NCBI GenBank assembly: GCA_020052935.1
Contig: JAGVOD010000015.1
Location: 1 to 33,045 of the forward strand
Reading direction: 5' to 3'
Length of the DNA: 33,045 nt
From: an archaeon
GTDB taxonomy: Archaea > Nanobdellota > Nanobdellia > Woesearchaeales > UBA11576
Under the pieces are notes generated by a model that saw nothing but the letters and a program-made list of their open reading frames with translations, was not told where the DNA came from and did not search any database. Shown here one piece after another: positions 8,277 through 17,496 of the stretch. Position 1 is the stretch's first letter; each line of letters opens with the position of its first letter. The position numbers and the translations under genes were made by a program.

Positions 8277-9713
8277 ATGGACCACATCGCATTTTCAGGA
8301 CTGCGGAGCCAAGAAGTCCAAGCTTATTCTTATCTACGACCAAGATGGACATTCGCCAGCGTCCATGACGGCATACTGCACATAGAAGGAAAATCAGTAG
8401 AAGAAATCGCAAGAGAACATGGAACCCCATTCTACCTCCTTGTCGAAAATGAGATACGGACCAGGCTAAGGCGTTTCCAGGATGCATTCCCCTACACGCC
8501 ATTCCAGCCGCAATACGCCGTGAAGTGCAACTCAAACCCTGCAATCCTGAAGATCGTACGCGAAGAAGGGTTCGAAGCAGACGCCTCAAGCCTGGGAGAG
8601 ATAATGCTCGCGCTGAAATCCGGCTTCAAGCCAGAACAGATCATGCTCACAAACCAATACAAGTCCCCTGAGGAGCTATGCACAGCAATATCGCTCGGCA
8701 TCAAGGCGCTCGGGATAGACTCTATCGAGGACCTCGAGGACACGATAGACATCGCAGAACGCCTCAACAAGGAAGCGAACATATTCCTCAGGATCAATGC
8801 AAAGATAAGGCATGGTGAAGGATACGACACCACGCAACACCAATACGGAATACCCATCGACGCTGCAGAAGAGGCAATAATGAGAGCGACGAGGGAGAGA
8901 CACGTGAGGCTCGTCGGGCTACACTGGCACGGAGCCTACGTGCCAGACCCTGAAGTCTACTTCGAGGCGATGCGCAAGATAGTACCTCTCGCAGACCTCG
9001 CCAAGAAGGCAGGCAACCCGATAGAGTTCCTGGACTTCGGCGGAGGATTCCCCGCAGAATACGGCGAAGGAAAAGCATTCACTCCCGAAGACATGGGCAA
9101 GGAGTTCGCCAGCAGGCTAGAGAAGATGCTGGAAGAGACCGGACTCGAGACACCGACGCTGATATTCGAGCCAGGAAAGTTCATAGTCGCAAACGCAGGC
9201 ATGGCAGTGATAAGAGTGGTCAGCTTCAAGGACCTGGGAGACAACAAGCTCATAGTAACAGACGGAGGGACATACAACATGCTCCCCGACCCGCTGGTAT
9301 GGGACTGCCATTATGATGTCCTGCCCGCCAACAAGATGGACCAGCCGCCTGAAGTCAGATACTCTGCAATCAAAGGGAACACGTGCGACCACCTCGACGC
9401 CATAGCCAAAGACAGACTCCTCCCGCCGCTAAAAAGAGGCGACCTGCTTGTCGTGACAGACTGCGGAGCATACAGCAATGTACTGGCATCAAACTTCAAC
9501 TGCCGCAAAATGCCGAAGATGCTCATGATAAGAGGGGATGGAAAGATTGACGTGATAAGACGGCCAGAGACCTACGAAGAGATGTTCGCGGCAGAGCTCG
9601 ACACCGAAGAAAGAGAGGAAGACCAGATGGTCGCAGAGATGATATACGACGGCAACCAAAGAAGGACTGCAAGGAGACGTAGAAGAGCAGGAATCCAACT
9701 TCTCAAGTCATAA
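8277..9713 (+). CDS. Group IV PLP-dependent (alanine-racemase-fold) decarboxylase: diaminopimelate/ornithine/arginine decarboxylase family, substrate uncertain
   Basis: YAVKCNSNP (PLP Lys), HWHGAYV, DFGGGFP, EPGKFIVA, GNTCDHLD (ODC-like CDxLD rather than the LysA-type CESxD). Confidence 0.85.
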   Translation: MDHIAFSGLRSQEVQAYSYLRPRWTFASVHDGILHIEGKSVEEIAREHGTPFYLLVENEIRTRLRRFQDAFPYTPFQPQYAVKCNSNPAILKIVREEGFEADASSLGEIMLALKSGFKPEQIMLTNQYKSPEELCTAISLGIKALGIDSIEDLEDTIDIAERLNKEANIFLRINAKIRHGEGYDTTQHQYGIPIDAAEEAIMRATRERHVRLVGLHWHGAYVPDPEVYFEAMRKIVPLADLAKKAGNPIEFLDFGGGFPAEYGEGKAFTPEDMGKEFASRLEKMLEETGLETPTLIFEPGKFIVANAGMAVIRVVSFKDLGDNKLIVTDGGTYNMLPDPLVWDCHYDVLPANKMDQPPEVRYSAIKGNTCDHLDAIAKDRLLPPLKRGDLLVVTDCGAYSNVLASNFNCRKMPKMLMIRGDGKIDVIRRPETYEEMFAAELDTEEREEDQMVAEMIYDGNQRRTARRRRRAGIQLLKS

Positions 9714-9716
9714 TGC

Positions 9717-10130
9717 TCAGATATCAAGGCTGACCCGGCATACATAGCCATCCTTTGTCTTCTTGAATTCGTACTGGTGATAAGTAACGGCCTTGACGAC
9801 AGTCTTGCCCTTGCTTTGGGAGACAGGCTCGCCATAGACAAATGCAGTGAGATGCGTATCGTCAATACGCGTTATCTTGAACTTAGAGAAGAACATACCC
9901 TCGATGTCGACAGCAGCGATAAGCGACTGCAGCCAGTTCACCATCAGGTCATCTATCGAATCCGCATTCACCTCGAGCTTCTTCTCATCCTTCGGAGCGA
10001 CAGACTCGACTCTGCACATGACAAAGAACAATGCTTCAGCAGCGTTAGAGAACACTTCCTTCAGGTCCTTGCCATACGCCTCGAACATCACGTCAGAGGT
10101 TATCCCTTCGATGAATTTGTATTTCTGCAT
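9717..10130 (-). CDS. Archease
   Basis: MQKYKFIEGITSDVMFEAYGKDLKEVFSNAAEALF...VKAVTYHQYEFKKTKDGYVCRVSLDI matches the archease pattern. Confidence 0.85.
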   Translation of the reverse strand: MQKYKFIEGITSDVMFEAYGKDLKEVFSNAAEALFFVMCRVESVAPKDEKKLEVNADSIDDLMVNWLQSLIAAVDIEGMFFSKFKITRIDDTHLTAFVYGEPVSQSKGKTVVKAVTYHQYEFKKTKDGYVCRVSLDI

Positions 10131-10132
10131 GT

Positions 10133-10474
10133 TCAGTAGAGTTGTATCCTGTCGTCATCAAGTATGTCCTGCGCACTGCTCTTCTTGCCGTCCTCTTCCA
10201 CCACAGCGAGCGTAGGCTGCGGAGCCTGCTGAGGGGAGTCAGAGAATATGGAGAACATCGATGGAGCGGACTGCTGGGACTGCGGCTCGGCGGGCTGGCT
10301 GGAACTGTCGCCGAACATGCCCATCATGCCGACAGAAGGTGAAGGGTCATCGAAGATGTTGCGTGACTTGATCACGACATTGCTAGACGCGGAGCTTGAA
10401 AGCGCCATGAGCATGTTAGCTAGATGACGCAACTCCTCCTTTGAATCAGACTTCGTATCGACCTCAATCCTCAT
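10133..10474 (-). CDS. Hypothetical protein with Ser/Gln/Pro-rich tail
   Basis: ORF 2 bp upstream of archease in an apparent operon; low-complexity S/Q/P region. Confidence 0.6.
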   Translation of the reverse strand: MRIEVDTKSDSKEELRHLANMLMALSSSASSNVVIKSRNIFDDPSPSVGMMGMFGDSSSQPAEPQSQQSAPSMFSIFSDSPQQAPQPTLAVVEEDGKKSSAQDILDDDRIQLY

Positions 10475-10487
10475 CTTTCCTCACCTT

Positions 10488-10874
10488 CTAACCCACAAAC
10501 CAATAATGAAGATAAACGACCTTGTACTGACTGGTCTCATTGGAAGTTATGAAAACAGTCTCGGTATAAATATCCTTTGCCCCTGTCGATGGAGGCGGCG
10601 CATTTATGGATATCCTGAAATCATAATTGTTAGGTATCAACGGGCTTATGAGGGACTCTGCGCAGGTCGCGTTATTGGCGTAGATGCACGCCCGGAAATC
10701 ATCACGCTGCTCCAGCGCAGGAAGGATATCAACCTGCGTCTTCAGAGGCTTGCCCGCAGCGCCCTTAAGAACGACAAAGACCACGAATATGAAAGTAAGG
10801 AAAAATGCGAAGAACGCCTCCAGCGTGAGCAGGTACGCCTTCCGGTTCTTTCTTCTGCTACGCATCTTCACCAC
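10488..10874 (-). CDS. Single-pass membrane protein with pilin-like N-terminus
   Basis: MRSRRKNRKAYLLTLEAFFAFFLTFIFVVFVVLKGA: basic segment, one N-terminal TM with an embedded Glu, then an extracytoplasmic domain. Confidence 0.6.
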   Translation of the reverse strand: MVKMRSRRKNRKAYLLTLEAFFAFFLTFIFVVFVVLKGAAGKPLKTQVDILPALEQRDDFRACIYANNATCAESLISPLIPNNYDFRISINAPPPSTGAKDIYTETVFITSNETSQYKVVYLHYWFVG

Positions 10875-12121
10875 ACCCTCAGCGTCAGCAAGACGCGCTG
10901 CTGCGAGTAATCCTTGCCCAGCATCATGCCCTCGATCCTTCTTGCATATACATCCTCTATGTCTGGCTGGGCGATGCCATACGACGCAGAGACATCATCA
11001 CCAGCCACAGTGATGTTGAAATCCCTCGCAACAGGATAATGGAATACCTGCTTCAGATAATCATAATTCCTGTTCTTGAGAAGAGAGACTTTCTCCGAAG
11101 ACACAGTAGTCAGTGTCTCTGTCACGCCGACAACCGGATGGAGAGGATAATTCAGCACAGACTCTGCTGGACCGGGATGGAGGGATATGAATAATGGGTA
11201 CTCGCGACCTGGAGAGACATCAAATTCAAGCCTGACAGAAGGATTGGTGTCGTTGGTGCAGAGCCTGAGCGTGATGTTGCGGTCGAACGCGACCATGATG
11301 CCTGAGTTAGCGTCGTAAAGGTCGAGGAAGCTTGCGGTGTAGTACTTGCAGGAAGGGGCGATGCTGTAACGCAGCTCGCCCTTATTGAGCTTGTCCATGT
11401 AGAAATAAGTATAGTTATACGCGGCGAACTCTATCGCGACAGAATGGTTCCTGAAGTCGTTGGATACCAGGTAATTGTACAATCTTGAGTTCTCTGAAAA
11501 GAAATACGACGAGAAATTGATGCCATCACCCTCCGTCTGATACTTCGCCAGGAAGGTATGGTTAGAGAAGACGCCATCGCCATCAAGCACAGTGTCATCG
11601 ACCTCTACTTTGAAGCCTGAAAGGCGCGTCTCGCCATCGAAATAGACCCTGTCCAAGAGGACATCATCAAAGAAGGCAGTGAAGTCACCCGACCTAGCCT
11701 GCTGCTCATCCGCGATGACAGGGCGCGGCGAAGACATCCTAAGAGCAGTGTGAGGATAATACATCTGCACATAACTTCGGTTTGCCATGTCTGCCAGGAA
11801 GAACATCTTTCCGCCATCTATTACGAAATAATCTGCAGAGTGGGCTATCTTCGACTCTGCCCAAGACTCTGTGAATGGGATGATGACCGGCTCGTACTGC
11901 TCTGAAGAGCCAGGGACAAACACCTTGATGCGATCGACATCCTGGAACAGCTCGTCACGGACACCATCATCAAGTATATCCAGCAGAACACCCATGTTTA
12001 TCGCAGGGTAGAGCATAGGCTTGACAAATATGAAGAACCAGGCAAGGTACATCAGGAAGACCGCGAGCGACATCGCCCAATCTACATGCGATAGAGCTTT
12101 CTTCGACCTCTTTTTGAACAT
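10868..12121 (-). CDS. Single-pass membrane protein with N-terminal pilin-like TM and large exterior domain
   Basis: Internal ATG at 12121 gives MFKKRSKKALSHVDWAMSLAVFLMYLAWFFIFVK. The ORF-track start at 12208 lies inside the TrmB CDS, so the internal start is preferred. Confidence 0.65.
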   Translation of the reverse strand: MFKKRSKKALSHVDWAMSLAVFLMYLAWFFIFVKPMLYPAINMGVLLDILDDGVRDELFQDVDRIKVFVPGSSEQYEPVIIPFTESWAESKIAHSADYFVIDGGKMFFLADMANRSYVQMYYPHTALRMSSPRPVIADEQQARSGDFTAFFDDVLLDRVYFDGETRLSGFKVEVDDTVLDGDGVFSNHTFLAKYQTEGDGINFSSYFFSENSRLYNYLVSNDFRNHSVAIEFAAYNYTYFYMDKLNKGELRYSIAPSCKYYTASFLDLYDANSGIMVAFDRNITLRLCTNDTNPSVRLEFDVSPGREYPLFISLHPGPAESVLNYPLHPVVGVTETLTTVSSEKVSLLKNRNYDYLKQVFHYPVARDFNITVAGDDVSASYGIAQPDIEDVYARRIEGMMLGKDYSQQRVLLTLRVW

Positions 12122-12186
12122 ATTATGAGAGAAATGGCCTGATTGGTTAATAAATGTTGCTGCAGGAATGAAACGAGGAGAGCGGC

Positions 12187-12933
12187 TCATCTTTTCGCAA
12201 TCCCCCACAGGTTATAGAAAAACGTCCTGAAAGACTGCGCTATCTCTGGATTCTTAACAGAGAGGCAAGAAGGCTCCTTACCGTATGTAAGTATGAGGAC
12301 GCAGTTTCCTAGGACATCAACGGCAGAAGGGGTTATCCCGTCAATCACCCGCACTTCGGTGTGCTTCATCTTCTTGAAAGTACTATAATACTCTGTGCTC
12401 CTATCCGAGAATATCGCTTTGCAGGCAATCTTCTTCGCAATCCTTTCCTTGTGCCACTTCTGCCAGGCGAGATTGTACTGTTTTTCTTTCCTTGAGACGA
12501 TGCCCATGGCGAGAACCTCATCTTCGGGAGTAAGCTCATGCAGCGCCTCGAAGATTGCTGTCTGGATTCCCTTGAACCCCTTAAACAAAGTCGTCTCGTA
12601 TTCCTTCTCGCCAGCCTTCTCGATGGCAAGCAACGCTGGCAGCTCTTTTTGCAACTCAGCTTCCTTCTCTCGGACTTCTCTCTCCTTCTCGTGCAGGTAA
12701 TCGGCAATGCGGTTCGGGGAAGCTGCTATGAAGTATTTTGTCTTCTCCTTGATGATGTAGCTCGCCAGGCCTTTTGATATCAGCTTGTTAAGGATCTCGT
12801 AGATCTTGCCGCTTGATATCTGGGCAGCCTCGACTATCTTACCTGTCGTCGTCTCCCCAAGCTTCAGAAGTGTCAGATAGACGGTTATCTCTCCCTTCGT
12901 GAGGCCTATCTCCTCGAGCAGCTTCTCATTCAT
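12187..12933 (-). CDS. TrmB family transcriptional regulator
   Basis: N-terminal wHTH LLEEIGLTKGEITVYLTLLKLGETTTGKIVEAAQISSGKIYEILNKLISKGLASYIIKEKTKYF, then helical linker and C-terminal domain. Confidence 0.85.
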   Translation of the reverse strand: MNEKLLEEIGLTKGEITVYLTLLKLGETTTGKIVEAAQISSGKIYEILNKLISKGLASYIIKEKTKYFIAASPNRIADYLHEKEREVREKEAELQKELPALLAIEKAGEKEYETTLFKGFKGIQTAIFEALHELTPEDEVLAMGIVSRKEKQYNLAWQKWHKERIAKKIACKAIFSDRSTEYYSTFKKMKHTEVRVIDGITPSAVDVLGNCVLILTYGKEPSCLSVKNPEIAQSFRTFFYNLWGIAKR

Positions 12934-13046
12934 ACGGCGAGGAAGGATTATCAGGTATTTAAATTTTCCTTATTTACACCTCACCAGGTGGGAGAAAGAT
13001 TATATATACTACAGAAGTTATTTCCAACAAGTAGTTAACAGATACG

Positions 13047-14237
13047 GTGAGGGTGAAAATGCAGAAAATAATCAGAAGCGAACTTGCGGACTATACCCAA
13101 GAAGAGATATTAGCAGTAGCGGAGGGGCTTTACGGATTCAAGAAAATCCGTGCCTATATGTTGGCGGGAAAAGACGATCGGGTATGTGAAACTGCAAATG
13201 AGGAATTAAGATATGCGGGAGTGAGTGGCGGAAGACATCCTGAAGTATGTTACCCATTTACTGAAGATAATTGGCCTGTGTTACGGGTGAAAAAAGAGTT
13301 CGATGAGCAAGGAATCCCATATAGTGCCGAAGTTGTGCGGGAATCGCTCAAGAAATCCAGGCTATCGCCTTATGCGGATGACCATCCTGTCGATGTCGAA
13401 ACCGTAAAGACAATAGATTCTGTATTGGCAGAGAACGGCCTTGATGAGCAAGAGCGGAATGATTTCTTTGTGAGAGCAAGGGAAGATGCTCGTAAAAGGG
13501 GGGGAGTAGAAACTTTTGGTTTCTGGTATCATAGAAAGGAGACGATGTTCTCAATACTTGCAAAATATACCGGACTGCCGAGGAAGGAAGTTGTGGATGT
13601 GTACCTTGATGCTTTATTCAAAGATGGACATAGCTTTTTTTGGAGTGAGGCCCGTGACAAGTATAAACATCTTGAAGAGTTCTTGGACGCTGAAGGGATA
13701 CCTGTAGACGAGATTGTGCCAAGGGCTATCAAAGCATTAGACGACCTTCGTGATGACTCAGAGAGATTATGGCTAATGAATGGTATAAGTAGTATTGATG
13801 GGGTAGTTCTTCCAAAGACACTTGCCCTGGATTTAGTCACCAAATACATTGCAGAAGGACACCGGTTGAGCGAGGAGGATTACGACAACAAGGATTGCTA
13901 CCCTTTGCTTCACGGACTTAAAGATCACCCGAGAATAAGAAAGCTCCGCGAGAAACTTGTGCTGAGGCGGATAGAAGAGAGTGGTCCATATCCGGGGTTA
14001 ATAAGTACTGCAATCAATGAGTTTGGTCTGGATATCAAAACCAGCCCATTGAAAGAAGTTGTGGAAAAATCATTCAAGAAATGCTATGAAAGTACACGAC
14101 CGGATGAGTTGAGGCATTTTGTAAATGCCGCATACGAGTTGGATATGTTCCACGGGGTCGATCTCCTGCCAGCAAAGGAAAGACAGGCTCTCAGGAGAAA
14201 AGCCAGACTTATCGAAATATTAACATCAGATTGTTGA
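13047..14237 (+). CDS. Hypothetical protein, mostly helical, no recognised domain
   Basis: 396-aa ORF with upstream promoter-like ATTATATATACT and an AGGGTG ribosome-binding-like site. Confidence 0.65.
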   Translation: MRVKMQKIIRSELADYTQEEILAVAEGLYGFKKIRAYMLAGKDDRVCETANEELRYAGVSGGRHPEVCYPFTEDNWPVLRVKKEFDEQGIPYSAEVVRESLKKSRLSPYADDHPVDVETVKTIDSVLAENGLDEQERNDFFVRAREDARKRGGVETFGFWYHRKETMFSILAKYTGLPRKEVVDVYLDALFKDGHSFFWSEARDKYKHLEEFLDAEGIPVDEIVPRAIKALDDLRDDSERLWLMNGISSIDGVVLPKTLALDLVTKYIAEGHRLSEEDYDNKDCYPLLHGLKDHPRIRKLREKLVLRRIEESGPYPGLISTAINEFGLDIKTSPLKEVVEKSFKKCYESTRPDELRHFVNAAYELDMFHGVDLLPAKERQALRRKARLIEILTSDC

Positions 14238-14290
14238 GAAGTTTGCAGTGTAACTGCTGGCGCAAAAAGTTTTGGGACCATAGAAAATTC

Positions 14291-15448
14291 TCAAACCCAC
14301 TCCAGCTCTACTATAAGCTCGTCCCAGGTCGGGTATTCTGTGACGATGGCAGGCTTGAGACCTGAGGACTTGATGTCCTTTGCGAGCTCTGAGACGACTT
14401 TTATGTTTGTCAGAAGACGCAGCTTATGTTCATCTATGAAAAGCAGTTCCTTGGGAACATCATAGATACGCATGAGATGGAACTTGAAGATGCTCAGCTT
14501 CTTCATCACTATGCCGCGCTGCTTCGGGTTCAACTCTGATAGCTTCTTCTCATAGCCGATTGATGGACAGAGATAAGGAAGGTATATCGCTCCTCTAGTA
14601 AGCATGCCGCTCTTCTCCACGATGTCAAATGGACGTTTTGTTTTCTTTGCGCGGCGCTGGATACGCTTACTTAACTGGACAGCATCTTTCAACTTTGCAG
14701 TGCAGTAATGCACAGAGTAAGAGAACCTGTTTTTCTGGGCGAACTTCAGAAGCTCCAATGCGAGCGACTCGGAGCCTTTGATACCGTATGACAGACTGTC
14801 CTTGGTCTTGAATCCCAACTTAGAGACCTTGCTTGCCTCTGCGTCAGAGACCTCTAGCTCGTTCAGGTTGAGGAACTTGATTTTATTATTCAGGAACTTG
14901 AGGAGTTTCTCTGTCTGCTTCTTCATGCCAGGGATGACTGGTATTTCGACACCGACATCCCACTTGAACTTGTTCGCTATGTTGATTCTCTGCCACAACT
15001 TGTCATCCTGAAGGTCTGCGTGGAAACGTATCTCATCAAGGCCTGCGACGTAAAGTAGTTTGAGGCGGTCTTCTGTCACCAAGTCAAAAGAGGTGTAGAG
15101 ATGGATGTGGAATGCTTTTCCGAAACGCTGCTTCAACGCGCGTATGTAAGCCACAGTGCGGTTAATCTTTACTAACGGGTCACCGCCTGTGAAGCCAGCG
15201 CCCTTGGAGCTACATAACTCTGCTTCCTTAAGGATGTCGTCGATGTTGCTCGTCGGCCACTCATTCGCGTAAGTGACATCATGCTGATGCTTCTTGTCAG
15301 AGATAGGACAATAGAAACAGTTTCTCGGGCAGAGGCCTGTGACAAATAAAACAGTCTTTTCACCCTTGACGCAGAGCTGGCAGCCTTTGGCGAGAGGGCC
15401 TAGCCTGTAAGAGAAGAAAGGGGTCTTTGTGATGCCCTGCTTTGCCAT
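14291..15448 (-). CDS. Radical SAM protein
   Basis: GLCPRNCFYCPI (CxxxCxxC), GAGFTGGDPLV (GGE-like), plus a N-terminal Cys pair GCQLCVKG. Confidence 0.88.
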   Translation of the reverse strand: MAKQGITKTPFFSYRLGPLAKGCQLCVKGEKTVLFVTGLCPRNCFYCPISDKKHQHDVTYANEWPTSNIDDILKEAELCSSKGAGFTGGDPLVKINRTVAYIRALKQRFGKAFHIHLYTSFDLVTEDRLKLLYVAGLDEIRFHADLQDDKLWQRINIANKFKWDVGVEIPVIPGMKKQTEKLLKFLNNKIKFLNLNELEVSDAEASKVSKLGFKTKDSLSYGIKGSESLALELLKFAQKNRFSYSVHYCTAKLKDAVQLSKRIQRRAKKTKRPFDIVEKSGMLTRGAIYLPYLCPSIGYEKKLSELNPKQRGIVMKKLSIFKFHLMRIYDVPKELLFIDEHKLRLLTNIKVVSELAKDIKSSGLKPAIVTEYPTWDELIVELEWV

Positions 15449-15488
15449 GGAAACGATGAAAACCTGCTTGTTTTTTAATCTTCCCTTA

Positions 15489-16517
15489 TCAAAGTATTAT
15501 ATGACCTTTCTTCACAGCGTCCTCAAGATGCTTATCAGGCCAGACGCTAGACTGCACCTCACCTATGTGCGCTTTCTGCAGCAGGAGCATGCAAAGCCTC
15601 GACTGGCCTATTCCGCCTCCGATCGATAGAGGGATTGTGCCATCCATCACACCCTTGTGGAACTCCAATGACTTCCTGTGATGCAGACCAGCCATATCAA
15701 GCTGCTTCTCCATGGACTTGGCATCGACACGTATTCCCATAGATGAAATCTCAAGAGCTTTACCTCTTACAGAGTCCCACACGATTATATCACCGCAAAG
15801 ACCGTGGCCTTTCTCAGTCGCTGTAGACCAGTCGTCGTAGTCTGCTGCCCGCAGGTCATGCGGCTTGCCAGATTTCAGGGGATGGCCTATTCCTATGATG
15901 AATACAGCGCCGTGCTTCTTCGCAATCTCGTCCTCCCTATCCTTCGGACTCAGATGAGGAAAGAGGTCCTCAAGCTCCTCTGTGTGGATGAAAAATATAT
16001 CCTTGGGAAGCAACCTCTTCAACTGAGGGAATGCCTTTGAAACGACCTCCTCAGTATCCAAGACGGCAGCGTAGATCTTCATGACTACTTCCTTCAGGAA
16101 ACCGAGAGTCCTCTGCTCTTTCGTAATGACTCTCTCCCAGTCCCACTGGTCGACGTAGATGCTGTGTATCTCGTCAACATCCTCATCTTTCCTTATCGCA
16201 TCCATATCTGTGTAAAGTCCAGTGCCTGGCTTGAAACCGTGCTTGCCCAGGGTGTAACGCTTCCACTTCGCAAGGCTATGCACAACCTCGACAGGATCGT
16301 CACAGAACTTTGTCTTGAATGAAACAGGCACTTGCGTGCCAGCAAGATCATCCTGCAGGCCTTTGCCGACTTTGAGGAAACGCGGAGCAGTCACCCTAAT
16401 CAGGCCAAGCTTCTCTGCAAGCTTATGCTCGAACGTATCCTTGACCAGCTTTATGGCTCTCTCTGTCTCGAAAAAGCCGAGCTTTGGCTTTGACTCCTGA
16501 ATTGCAACCTGTTTCAT
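15489..16517 (-). CDS. asnA: Aspartate--ammonia ligase (AsnA type)
   Basis: EVVHSLAKWKRYTLGKHGF, SIYVDQWDWERV, DLRAADYDDWSTATEKGHGLCGDIIVWD, ISSMGIRVD, IGGGIGQSRLCMLLLQKAHIGEVQSSVWP: clear AsnA motifs. Confidence 0.95.
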   Translation of the reverse strand: MKQVAIQESKPKLGFFETERAIKLVKDTFEHKLAEKLGLIRVTAPRFLKVGKGLQDDLAGTQVPVSFKTKFCDDPVEVVHSLAKWKRYTLGKHGFKPGTGLYTDMDAIRKDEDVDEIHSIYVDQWDWERVITKEQRTLGFLKEVVMKIYAAVLDTEEVVSKAFPQLKRLLPKDIFFIHTEELEDLFPHLSPKDREDEIAKKHGAVFIIGIGHPLKSGKPHDLRAADYDDWSTATEKGHGLCGDIIVWDSVRGKALEISSMGIRVDAKSMEKQLDMAGLHHRKSLEFHKGVMDGTIPLSIGGGIGQSRLCMLLLQKAHIGEVQSSVWPDKHLEDAVKKGHIIL

Positions 16518-16864
16518 TTTATCTCCCTCTCAATACTTGATAATATCATCTCCCTACATCCCTCACCATATCTGACATGGCCCAATCCTTCCAATCGCGC
16601 CCATGCCTGCCTGGCTTCAGGAATTTCTCCTACTTCCAGCGGCGGGTCTCCGACAACGAAGGACATGTCCCTCGCGCTGCAACCTGTCCTCCTCTGCACA
16701 ACATCAAGCATGTCCCTGACCGCATCATCAATGCTTATGTACGTCAGGCTGCCACCGCCCGATCCGATACACTTTTCTCTGCCTTGCTCATGCAGATGCC
16801 AGTCAAAGACAGGCATTTCCTGACCACATATCCTTGTGTATACCGTGTATTTTCCTTCTGACAT
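16514..16864 (-). CDS. Small hypothetical protein, translationally coupled to asnA
   Basis: ORF overlaps the asnA start by 4 bp; MSEGKYTVYTRICGQEMPVFDWHLHEQGREKCIGSGGG. Start taken at the internal Met (16864) rather than 16879. Confidence 0.55.
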   Translation of the reverse strand: MSEGKYTVYTRICGQEMPVFDWHLHEQGREKCIGSGGGSLTYISIDDAVRDMLDVVQRRTGCSARDMSFVVGDPPLEVGEIPEARQAWARLEGLGHVRYGEGCREMILSSIEREIK

Positions 16865-16995
16865 TCTCTCACCACCCAATTATGTTATTATGTTGGTCAC
16901 TCTCTTTTGTGATATTTCATACATTCTGCTTGTTCTTAAATCTACTCCATAAATATTGGAAATAATGGCTAAAAATAGAAAGTTTTATATAATAA

Positions 16996-17013
16996 ATGGA
17001 ACAATTGTTCCAT
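16996..17013. promoter_or_regulatory. 18-bp perfect palindrome, putative operator at the asnC-family promoter/start
   Basis: ATGGAACAATTGTTCCAT equals its own reverse complement; downstream of TATA-like TTTATATAATA (about 16984-16994), ends 1 nt before the ATG at 17015. Confidence 0.75.
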
Positions 17014-17014
17014 A

Positions 17015-17464
17015 ATGGCTTACGATATGGACGAGAAAGACCTGAAGATTCTGGATATACTGAAAGAACACGGCGATTATACCACCAGGCAGATCGCCAA
17101 AAAAACACTTCTTCCGCCTACAACGATACACAACAGGATACGAAAGCTCAAAGAAGACGGAGTGATAAAGAAGTTCACTGTGCAGCTGGACGGCGAAAAG
17201 GTCGGCAAAGGATTCATGACATACATCCTGATATCCGTAGATATGGGCTTGCTTAAACAGAAGCATAAGACGCAGTATGACATCGTCACTGAGCTGAAGA
17301 AACTCGACTTCGTCGAGAGGGCGGATATCGTGGCAGGAGGGACAGACCTCGTCGCGATAGTCAGGGTGAAAGATGTGGCAGAGTTCGACAAGGTGCTGCT
17401 CGGCAAGATACAGCTGATAGAAGGAGTGGACAAGACACAGTCATTGATAGTGATACACGGATAA
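17015..17464 (+). CDS. Lrp/AsnC family transcriptional regulator
   Basis: DEKDLKILDILKEHGDYTTRQIAKKTLLPPTTIHNRIRKLKEDGVIKKFTVQLDGEKVG HTH plus RAM-like C-terminal domain. Confidence 0.92.
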   Translation: MAYDMDEKDLKILDILKEHGDYTTRQIAKKTLLPPTTIHNRIRKLKEDGVIKKFTVQLDGEKVGKGFMTYILISVDMGLLKQKHKTQYDIVTELKKLDFVERADIVAGGTDLVAIVRVKDVAEFDKVLLGKIQLIEGVDKTQSLIVIHG

Positions 17465-17496
17465 AATGAGAAAAGGATAATAGTAAGAATAATGCG

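Noticed and set aside
12963-13012. CACCTCACCAGGTG as a TrmB operator
   Set aside because: Short inverted repeat between divergent promoters, but a single instance with no match to a TrmB site I could confirm.
14245-14257. Hairpin GCAGTGTAACTGC as an intrinsic terminator
   Set aside because: 5-bp stem without an adjacent T-run on the transcribed strand; too weak to call.
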